Shown: piece by piece, positions 15,908 to 22,554 of the stretch
How the letters are laid out: the number at the start of each line of letters is the position of its first letter
How positions within the stretch are numbered: position 1 is the first letter of the stretch
Assembly (NCBI GenBank): GCA_964406375.1
Contig: CAYORM010000024.1
Span: 1-41,415, forward strand
Direction: 5' to 3'
Length of the DNA stretch: 41,415 bases
Origin: CAYORM01 sp964406375
GTDB lineage: Bacteria; Pseudomonadota; Alphaproteobacteria; DSM-16000; Inquilinaceae
Position numbers and translations under genes: made by a program
Notes under the pieces: generated by a model
The model's input: the letters and a program-made list of their open reading frames with translations, nothing else
What the model was told of the DNA's origin: nothing
The model's database searches: none

Positions 15908-16603
15908 TCACGATGCGGTGGCTAGGGTGCGATAGGCGGCGAGCGCCGCCGCGGGCCGGTCGTCACAGACGATGCGCCCGGCCTCCACGACCAGCACGCG
16001 ATCGAAATCGGCCACGAGATCGAGATCATGGGTGACGACGATGGCCGGCTGCGGCAGCCCCGCGATCAGCGCCCGCATCCGCTCCCGGTTGCGCAGGTCG
16101 AGCAGCGTCGTCGGCTCGTCGAAGATGACGAGTTCGGGCCCGGTCACCAGAACGCCGGCCACGGCGAGGAGTTGCTTCTCGCCGCCGGAGAGATCATGTG
16201 CCGGCACCTCGCGCCGGTCCTCGAGACCGAACCGCCTGAGCGCCGCCTCGACCCGCGTAGCCATTTCGGCCTTCGACAGGCCCGCGCGGCGCAGTCCGAA
16301 GGCGAGATCCTCCTGCACCAGCGGCATAACGATCTGGTGATCGGGATTCTGGAACACGAAGCCGACGCGGCGGCGCAGCTCGGCGGCGGCGGTGCGGGTG
16401 TCGCGCCCGAACACCCGCACGGTGCCCGTGCTCGGCAGCACCAGCGCGTTGATCATGCGCACCAGCGTACTCTTGCCCGAGCCGTTGCTGCCGACGATGC
16501 CGATGCGGTGCTCGGTCAGCACGAGATCGATGTCGCGCAGGATCGCGCGTCCGGCGATGCTGTGGCCGACCTTCTCGAAAGCGATCATAGGGGCGGTGTG
16601 CAT
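15908..16603 (-). CDS. bioM: ECF transporter ATPase (BioM-type)
   Basis: The 231-residue ABC ATPase has Walker A GSNGSGKST (about residues 38-46), the Q-loop FVFQNPDHQIV, signature LSGGEKQ, Walker B LVIFDEPT and H-loop VVTHDLD. The QNPDHQ stretch is typical of ECF (CbiO/EcfA-like) ATPases. One ATPase gene is present, as in BioMNY systems. ATG 16603 overlaps the divergent reductase start; ATG 16588 (MIAFEKV) is an alternative. Neither has a clear Shine-Dalgarno. It heads the biotin transporter operon. Confidence 0.92.
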   Translation of the reverse strand: MHTAPMIAFEKVGHSIAGRAILRDIDLVLTEHRIGIVGSNGSGKSTLVRMINALVLPSTGTVRVFGRDTRTAAAELRRRVGFVFQNPDHQIVMPLVQEDLAFGLRRAGLSKAEMATRVEAALRRFGLEDRREVPAHDLSGGEKQLLAVAGVLVTGPELVIFDEPTTLLDLRNRERMRALIAGLPQPAIVVTHDLDLVADFDRVLVVEAGRIVCDDRPAAALAAYRTLATAS

Positions 16604-17597
16604 GGGCGGCGAGAGTCTCGTCAATCGGCTCGGCGACAGCCCGGTCCTGCGCCATCGCCGCTGCGGCCCGCCGGAGGCAGTGCTGGAATGGCATCGCCGC
16701 GCCGTCGCCCCGCCCGCGCCCGGCCGTCTCCTGATCGAGATGATCGCGGCGCCGATCAACCCGTCCGACCTCCTGGCCATCCGCGGCGCCTATGATGCAG
16801 GCCAGGTGCTGCCGGCGGTCCCCGGCTTCGAAGGCGTGGGCCGGGTCGTCGCCGGAGCGGGCGTGCCGGCCGGCACCCGCGTCCTCGCTCTGCGCGGCGG
16901 CGGCACCTGGGCAGGCCATGTCGAGATCCCGGCGGCAACGGCGATCCGCGTGCCGGATGCGATCGGCGACGATCTGGCAGCGCAGCTCTGGATCAACCCT
17001 TTGACGGTCTGGCTCCTTTTGACCGAGGCGCTGGCGGTGAAGCCCGGCGACATCCTCCTGGCCAACGCCGCGGCCTCCGCCTTCGGGCGGGCGCTGTGCG
17101 CGTTCGGCCGCCTGCTGGAGGCGGAGATCGTCGCGGTGGTGCGCAGCCCGGTCTTCCGGGACGACCTTCTGGCCCGCGGCGCCGCCCTCGTCATCGACGA
17201 GAGCGCCGAACACGTCCCGGAAGCCGTCGCCCGCTTCGCGCGCGGGCGGCCGGTGCGCGCGGCACTCGATGCCGTCGGCGGCGCCTCGGGCAGCGCCCTG
17301 GCCGCCTGCCTGCCGCCGGGCGGGACCTTCCGCTACTACGCCCGCCTGTCGGGTACGCCGCCCCGGATCGATACCGCCGCCGGGCTGGATGTGGCCGGAT
17401 TCTGGCTGCGCCGCTGGGTAGGAACGGCGAGCGACGAGGCCTGGCACGACGCCTTTGCGCGCCTGATGCAAGCCGCCGTCGCTGCCGGGCTCGACCTGCC
17501 GGTCGCCGCCCGCTACCCGCTCCGCCGTTTCACCGAGGCGGTCCGGGCGGCACAGAGCCGCGACCGGCCCGGCAAGGTGCTGCTGGTGCCGGACTGA
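16602..17597 (+). CDS. Zinc-free MDR reductase, MECR/quinone-reductase-like
   Basis: The 331-residue medium-chain reductase lacks the zinc-binding residues of alcohol dehydrogenases. Features shared with 2-enoyl thioester reductases are APINPSDL near residue 50, WINPLTVWLLL, and the loop NAAASAFGRALCAFGRLL, which replaces the usual GGxGGVG nucleotide motif. It should use NADPH on an alpha,beta-unsaturated carbonyl or thioester; the exact substrate is unknown. Its ATG shares two bases with the bioM start on the opposite strand. It converges on the RACo gene (10 nt between the stops). Confidence 0.85.
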   Translation: MGGESLVNRLGDSPVLRHRRCGPPEAVLEWHRRAVAPPAPGRLLIEMIAAPINPSDLLAIRGAYDAGQVLPAVPGFEGVGRVVAGAGVPAGTRVLALRGGGTWAGHVEIPAATAIRVPDAIGDDLAAQLWINPLTVWLLLTEALAVKPGDILLANAAASAFGRALCAFGRLLEAEIVAVVRSPVFRDDLLARGAALVIDESAEHVPEAVARFARGRPVRAALDAVGGASGSALAACLPPGGTFRYYARLSGTPPRIDTAAGLDVAGFWLRRWVGTASDEAWHDAFARLMQAAVAAGLDLPVAARYPLRRFTEAVRAAQSRDRPGKVLLVPD

Positions 17598-17607
17598 ACG
17601 CACCCTG

Positions 17608-19629
17608 TCAGCCGCGGCGCCGGCGCCGCCTGCCCTCGCCCTCCCCGGGATCGGCGATGCGCGGCTCCGGCAGCGTGACCGCGCGGGCGAGATTGGGGAA
17701 GGGCGCCGTCTTGTGCGGGATCGCCATGGCGGCGACGAAATGCTGCTGGAACAGCGGCTCGACCGCCGTCTCGATCTTCTCGACGCGGCGGACGACATCC
17801 TCGATCTCCGCACGGGCCGCCTTGTTGACCAGCGCGATCCGCGCGCCGGTGCCGGCGGCATTGCCGCCCGCCGCCACCCGGGTCAAGTCACAATCGGGGA
17901 TCATCCCGAGGACCATGGCGTATTTCACATCGATATGGCTGCCGAAGGCACCGGCGAGTGTGATCCGGTCGACGGCATCGACCCCCAGCCGGTCCATCAG
18001 CAGCCGCACCCCGGCATAGAGGGCCGCCTTGGCCAGCTGGATGGCCCGGACATCAGTCTGGGTGATGCGGATCTCGCGATCGCCGTCACGGTGGAGCACA
18101 TAGGCGAAGGTCCGGCCGTCGGGAACGATGCGCGGGCTTCGCCCCGCGAGCGCGCCATCAATCACCCCGTCGCTCGTCAGGATGCCGGCGAGGAACATCT
18201 CGGCCAGCACCTCGATGATGCCGGAACCACAGATGCCGGTGACCCCCGTCGACGCCGCTGCTTCGGGGAAGCCCGGCTCGTCCGACCAGGCATCGACCCC
18301 GATGATGCGGAAGCGCGGCTCGAGCGTCGCGGGATTGATCCGCACCCGCTCGATCGCCCCCGGCGCCGCCCGCTGGCCGGAGGAGACCTGCGCCCCCTCG
18401 AAGGCGGGGCCGGTCGGGCTCGAACAGGCGAGAAGGCGGTGGCGGTTGCCGAGTACAATCTCGGCATTGGTGCCGACATCGACGATCAGCCGCAGCTCGT
18501 CCGAGCGGTGGGGCTCCTCGGAGAGGATCACCGCCGCCGTGTCGGCACCGACATGGCCAGCGATGCAGGGCAGCACATAGACACGGGCGTTGGGATGGAC
18601 CTCGAGCTCGATCTCCGTCGCCCAGATGTTGATCGACTGATCGGTGGCGAGCGCGAAGGGCGCGCCGCCCAGCTCGACCGGATCGATACCGAGCACGAGG
18701 TGGTGCATGATCGGATTGCCGACCAGCGTCACCTCCAGCACATCGGCGGTGGTCAACCCGGCCTCGGCTGTGACCGCGCGCGCCAGCTCGTTGAGCGCGC
18801 CGCGCACCGCGCCGGTCAGCGCGTGATGGCCGCCGGGGTTCATCATGATGTAGCTGACCCGGCTCATCAGATCTTCGCCGAAACGGATCTGCGGGTTCAT
18901 CGCGCCGCCCGCCGCCACCACCTCGCCGGTCTCGAGGTCGCAGAGATGGCAGGCGATCGTCGTCGAGCCGATGTCGTAGGCGAGGCCGTAGAGCTTGTCC
19001 CGGAAGCCCGGCCAGATGGCCAGCAGCCGCTTCTGGCGCTGATCGCGAATGGCCACCGTGACGGCCCAGCCGCCATCGCGCAGGGCGCGCTGGATCTGCT
19101 GGACGACGCGCAGGTCGCAGACCAGCCCGGTGATGCCCCATTGCGCCTCGAGCGCCTCCTCCAAGCGCCGGAGATCGCCCGAGGGGTCGTGCATGTCGGG
19201 CTCGCGCACCTCGACGTAGTAGAGCTTGACCGCCGGGTCGACCTCGATGTCGCGCAGTTCGGCACGCTTGCGCACCACCTGCTTGTGGACCTGGCTGTCG
19301 GGCGGGACGTCGACGACGAGGTCGCCGAGGATGCGCGCCTGGCAGGACAGGCGCCTCCCCTCGCGCATTCCCCGCTTTTCCGCATAGCGCAGCTCTGCGG
19401 CGCCGACCGGGGAGACGTGATCGGCGCGGCTCTCGATGCCGTGCTTGGCGAAGGTGCCCTCGCCGAGCTCGACTTGGCAGCGGCCGCAGATCGACCGGCC
19501 GCCGCACACGCTGTCGACGTCGACGCCCAGCGCGCGTGCCGCCTGCAGCACCGTCGTGCCGTGAACGAAGCGGCCACGCCGGCCGGAGGGGGTGAAGACG
19601 ACGAGTGCGGTATCGACCGTGTCGGTCAT
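17608..19629 (-). CDS. Corrinoid reductive activator, [2Fe-2S]/ASKHA protein (RACo-type)
   Basis: The 673-residue protein has an N-terminal plant-type [2Fe-2S] domain with ligands Cys42, Cys48, Cys51 (VCGGRSICGRC) and Cys96. A linker follows, and then the DUF4445/RACo ASKHA ATPase region starting near residue 215 (AYDIGSTTIACHL) with VDVGTNAEIVLG and TLAGAFGSH phosphate-binding loops. Homologues use ATP to reduce Co(II) corrinoid protein back to active Co(I). It is the last gene of the methyltransferase operon, 33 nt after the methyl-THF methyltransferase. The C-terminus ends in a run of six arginines preceded by GEGEG, matching tails on two operon partners. Confidence 0.92.
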   Translation of the reverse strand: MTDTVDTALVVFTPSGRRGRFVHGTTVLQAARALGVDVDSVCGGRSICGRCQVELGEGTFAKHGIESRADHVSPVGAAELRYAEKRGMREGRRLSCQARILGDLVVDVPPDSQVHKQVVRKRAELRDIEVDPAVKLYYVEVREPDMHDPSGDLRRLEEALEAQWGITGLVCDLRVVQQIQRALRDGGWAVTVAIRDQRQKRLLAIWPGFRDKLYGLAYDIGSTTIACHLCDLETGEVVAAGGAMNPQIRFGEDLMSRVSYIMMNPGGHHALTGAVRGALNELARAVTAEAGLTTADVLEVTLVGNPIMHHLVLGIDPVELGGAPFALATDQSINIWATEIELEVHPNARVYVLPCIAGHVGADTAAVILSEEPHRSDELRLIVDVGTNAEIVLGNRHRLLACSSPTGPAFEGAQVSSGQRAAPGAIERVRINPATLEPRFRIIGVDAWSDEPGFPEAAASTGVTGICGSGIIEVLAEMFLAGILTSDGVIDGALAGRSPRIVPDGRTFAYVLHRDGDREIRITQTDVRAIQLAKAALYAGVRLLMDRLGVDAVDRITLAGAFGSHIDVKYAMVLGMIPDCDLTRVAAGGNAAGTGARIALVNKAARAEIEDVVRRVEKIETAVEPLFQQHFVAAMAIPHKTAPFPNLARAVTLPEPRIADPGEGEGRRRRRRG

Positions 19630-19662
19630 GTCACGAGATGTCGCTGCTATGGGAGAGCCGCC

Positions 19663-20586
19663 TCAGGCGGCACCGCGCCGGCGCCGCCCCTCGCGACCGC
19701 CGCGGCCGCGCGCACCGTCGGCCGCCTCCGCGCCTTCGGGCGCCGGCTCGCGATACTTGCGGATCCAGCGGGCGCAGTGCGGATCGTGGCCCATCATCAC
19801 ATCGGCGCCCATCACCGCCTGCAGGCTCTCGGCGTGCAGCGGGTTGGTGATCGCCGAAGTCATGCCGGCGCCGATCGCCATGGTGAGGAAGGCGGCATTG
19901 AGGCCGTGGCGGTTGGGCAGTCCGAAGCTGATGTTGGACGCGCCGCAGGTGGTGTTGACCTTCAGCTCCTCGCGCAGCCGGCGGATCAGTCGGAAAACCT
20001 GCACCCCGGCCAGGTTGACCGCGCCGATCGGCATCACCAGCGGGTCGACGACGATGTCGGAATAGGGGATGCCGTGGTCACGGGCGCGCTCGACGATCTT
20101 CTTCGCGACGGCGAAGCGGACGTCTGGATCCTCGGAGATGCCGGTCTCGTCATTGGAGATGGCGACGACCGCCGCCCCATACTTCTTGACCAGCGGCAGA
20201 ACGGATTCGAGCCGCTCCTCCTCCCCGGTGACCGAATTGACGAGGGCCTTGCCCTTGTAGACGGCCAGCCCCGCCTCCAGCGCCGCCACGATCGAGCTGT
20301 CGATCGACAGCGGGACATCGGTGATCGATTGCACCAGCTGAATGCATTCGGCGAGGATCTTCGGCTCGTCGGCCAACGGGATGCCGGCATTGACATCGAG
20401 CATCTGCGCCCCCGCCTCGACCTGGGCGAGCGCGTCCGCCTGCACGCGGCTGTAATCGCCGGCCGCCATCTCCGCGGCGAGCAGCTTGCGCCCCGTCGGA
20501 TTGATCCGCTCGCCGATGATCACGAAAGGCCGTTCGAAGCCGATCGCGATCTCCTTCGTAGCCGAGCTGACCCAGGTATCCGTCAT
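19663..20586 (-). CDS. Methyltetrahydrofolate:corrinoid methyltransferase (MtgA-like)
   Basis: The 307-residue TIM-barrel protein is of the pterin-binding (DHPS/MeTr) family. Typical segments are IIGERINPTGRK, QMLDVNAGIP, PLSIDSS, ALVNSVTGEEER, and CGASNISFGLPNR. The last two segments line the pterin site in MtgA, AcsE and MetH. It should move the methyl group from methyl-corrinoid to tetrahydrofolate. A GAGGAG Shine-Dalgarno precedes the ATG. The last 25 residues are an Arg/Gly-rich tail beyond the barrel. It lies 135 nt after the Virulence_fact gene, a gap holding a predicted RNA stem. Confidence 0.92.
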   Translation of the reverse strand: MTDTWVSSATKEIAIGFERPFVIIGERINPTGRKLLAAEMAAGDYSRVQADALAQVEAGAQMLDVNAGIPLADEPKILAECIQLVQSITDVPLSIDSSIVAALEAGLAVYKGKALVNSVTGEEERLESVLPLVKKYGAAVVAISNDETGISEDPDVRFAVAKKIVERARDHGIPYSDIVVDPLVMPIGAVNLAGVQVFRLIRRLREELKVNTTCGASNISFGLPNRHGLNAAFLTMAIGAGMTSAITNPLHAESLQAVMGADVMMGHDPHCARWIRKYREPAPEGAEAADGARGRGGREGRRRRGAA

Positions 20587-20629
20587 CGTCGCCGCTCCTC
20601 GTGGCGTTCTTCAAGAAGGTCTATCGGGG

Positions 20630-20684
20630 GACGCTAGCGGATGCCCGATGCGTGCCTCGTCCGCAAGCGGCACGCGGTAGCGTC
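20630..20684 (-). other. Intercistronic inverted-repeat structure
   Basis: GACGCTA (20630-20636) pairs with TAGCGTC (20678-20684), and nested inside GCGTGCC (20650-20656) pairs exactly with GGCACGC (20669-20675). It lies in the 135-nt gap within the methyltransferase operon. It could be a processing, stabilising or partial termination element that separates expression of the upstream and downstream genes. Confidence 0.4.
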
Positions 20685-20721
20685 GCGGCGCCCTCGGCTG
20701 CCGCGCCCCCGGCGCCACGCG

Positions 20722-21051
20722 TCAGGCCTGCGGCTCGTCCCGGGCAGCGTCGGCCTCCCAGCCGCCGGCCTCGACCGCTGCCCGCAGCCGCGCCTCGTCC
20801 CACAGCGCCTCGATCGCCGCCGCATAGGCCTTCGCCTCGGCCTCGAGATCATCGCCGCAGGGCTCGGGCGGCGATTTCCGCCATTCCTCGAGATAGGCGT
20901 CGGCGTCTCGCGCCCGGCCGCGCATCGCCGCGCGATCGATCGCGTCCTGGAAGCGCTGGGGCAGCAGCACCTTCGCCTGTTCGCGCCGGCCGGCCCTGAC
21001 GATGACCTGGCTCGGGATGTCGCGCCAGGAGACAAGGATACGTTGCGCCAC
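20722..21051 (-). CDS. Virulence_fact domain protein
   Basis: The 109-residue protein matches the short Virulence_fact family, recognisable from the VSWRDIPSQVIVRAGR start, the LPQRFQDAIDRAAMR helix and an acidic C-terminal half. The family name is historical, and I know of no biochemical function. The long frame continues upstream, but the GTG at 21051 aligns with the usual N-terminus and lies 11 nt after the DUF1638 stop. Its fixed position between corrinoid-related genes suggests an accessory role in methyl transfer, folate handling or corrinoid-protein maturation. This is inference from context. Confidence 0.8.
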   Translation of the reverse strand: MAQRILVSWRDIPSQVIVRAGRREQAKVLLPQRFQDAIDRAAMRGRARDADAYLEEWRKSPPEPCGDDLEAEAKAYAAAIEALWDEARLRAAVEAGGWEADAARDEPQA

Positions 21052-21062
21052 GATCGGGTCCC

Positions 21063-21692
21063 TCAGCTGGGCGATGTCCCCCCGCGGGGAATGAGCGGGG
21101 CCAATCCGCCGAGCCCGGTGTAGCGCCTCTCGAGCGGCAGGCCCAGCCGCTCGGCCGCCGCCTGTGCCGCGGCGTCGACCGCCGGGTCGGGGATCTGCAC
21201 GAGATGAACGACCCGACGGTAATGGCCGAAATAAAGCGAGAGCAGCGACGGATGGCGGTCGAGACCGAGGCCGCGCACCACCAGCGCGTCGAACTGCCGC
21301 GCCAGGAAATCGGTGAGGAAGAAGGTCCCGATCTCCTCCTCCACCATCGCCTCGAAGGCGTCCTCGCCGGCGAAGAAGGCGTAACAATGGGCGCCGGGCA
21401 GCCGCTCGCCGCCCTCCTCCGCCAGCACCCGGTCGATGCCGCCACCGGTACCGCAATCGCCATAGGCGACGCGGATCGTCCCGTAGCCCTCGGCCCGCGC
21501 CTTGCGGATGAGCTGGCGGAGCCGGTCGGGAATACGTTCGGGCCGATTGTGCAGGCTGGCCGGCAGGCAGGCGATACGGATCGCGCCGTCGAGCCCGTCA
21601 GCGCGCAGGACGGCGATCAGCTCACGCGCGAGCGCCCCGCAGGCGAGGACGATCGTGCGGTCGGGGATATCGGCATGGGCGGGTGTGCTCAG
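21063..21692 (-). CDS. DUF1638 protein with apparent CTG start
   Basis: The full domain is open on the minus strand from a TAA just above 21692 down to 21063. Family motifs are all present: ACGALAREL (Cys18), LPASLHNRPERIP, VAYGDCGTGGGID (Cys80), HCYAFFAG, and the GLGLDRHPSL and FGHYRRVV segments. No ATG, GTG or TTG precedes the first motif. CTG 21692 overlaps the corrinoid-protein stop as CTGA, with a GCGGGGA element upstream. It therefore probably starts by translational coupling at CTG, giving 209 residues. The GTG at 21428 would remove the conserved N-terminal half. Function unknown; conserved cysteines might bind metal or corrinoid. Confidence 0.85.
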   Translation of the reverse strand: MSTPAHADIPDRTIVLACGALARELIAVLRADGLDGAIRIACLPASLHNRPERIPDRLRQLIRKARAEGYGTIRVAYGDCGTGGGIDRVLAEEGGERLPGAHCYAFFAGEDAFEAMVEEEIGTFFLTDFLARQFDALVVRGLGLDRHPSLLSLYFGHYRRVVHLVQIPDPAVDAAAQAAAERLGLPLERRYTGLGGLAPLIPRGGTSPS

Positions 21693-22399
21693 CGCGTCCC
21701 CGCTGCCCGCCCCGCGGGCTGGTTATGCTTGCGGCGCATGAATTCCTTCGCCGTCTCGACTGCCACCGCTGCGTCGCGGCAATAGGCGTCCGCGCCGATC
21801 TCGCGCGCGAATTCCTCGTTCAGCGGGGCACCGCCGACCAGCACGACATAGTCGTCGCGGATCCCCTGCTCCTTCAGCGTATCGATGACGACCTTCATGT
21901 AGGGCATCGTCGTGGTCAGCAGCGCCGACATCCCGACAATGTCCGGCTTGTGCTCCTCGATCGCCGCCAGATACTTCTCGACCGGGTTGTTGATCCCGAG
22001 ATCGATGACCTCGAAGCCGGCGCCCTCCATCATCATCGAGACGAGATTCTTGCCGATGTCGTGGATGTCGCCCTTGACGGTGCCGATCACCATCTTGCCG
22101 ACCTTGGGCGCCCCCGTCTCGGCGAGCAGCGGGCGCAGCACCGCCATGCCCGCCTTCATCGCATTGGCGGCCAGCAGCACCTCGGGGACGAACAGGATGC
22201 CGTCGCGGAAATCCACGCCGACGATCCGCATCCCTTCGACCAGCGCCTTGGTCAGGATGTCATAGGGCTGCCAGCCCCGCTCCAGCAGGATGTTGACGCT
22301 CTCGACGATCTCGTCGGCGAGACCATCATAGAGGTCGTCCCACATCTGCTCGACGAGTTCGTCGTCGTTCAGCGAACGGAGATCGAGATCATCGGCCAT
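21689..22399 (-). CDS. Corrinoid (B12-binding) methyltransferase protein, MtbC/MttC type
   Basis: The 236-residue protein has the helical cap domain (about residues 10-95) and the cobalamin-binding domain with GDIHDIGKNLV, where His113 is the lower cobalt ligand (DxHxxG). The GMSALLTTTMPYMK and VLVGGAPLNEEFA segments complete the B12 loop and SxL/GG motifs. It shuttles the methyl group between MttB-type and folate-dependent methyltransferases. ATG 22399 gives the usual N-terminus; the frame to 22558 is open but non-conserved. It follows the MttB gene after 155 nt. Confidence 0.95.
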   Translation of the reverse strand: MADDLDLRSLNDDELVEQMWDDLYDGLADEIVESVNILLERGWQPYDILTKALVEGMRIVGVDFRDGILFVPEVLLAANAMKAGMAVLRPLLAETGAPKVGKMVIGTVKGDIHDIGKNLVSMMMEGAGFEVIDLGINNPVEKYLAAIEEHKPDIVGMSALLTTTMPYMKVVIDTLKEQGIRDDYVVLVGGAPLNEEFAREIGADAYCRDAAVAVETAKEFMRRKHNQPAGRAAGTR

Positions 22400-22554
22400 C
22401 GGCGACAGGCTCCGGAAGGCGAGGCCGGCAGGAACCGGCCCAAAGCACAGGGATTTAGCAGGCTCCACGCATGGCCGCGCCATTCTGAATCCGACCTGCG
22501 CCCCCGACCCGGCGACATCACGCCGCAGCCGTCGGCGCGCCTGCGCGGGACGGA

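Noticed and set aside
17713..20637. A 974-codon open frame on the plus strand
   Set aside because: It lies opposite the RACo and methyl-THF methyltransferase genes, both of which have clear family motifs; its own translation lacks domain structure.
21063..21692. Frameshift or pseudogene in the DUF1638 gene
   Set aside because: All family motifs lie in one continuous frame; only the initiator is unusual, and a coupled CTG start explains it without an error.
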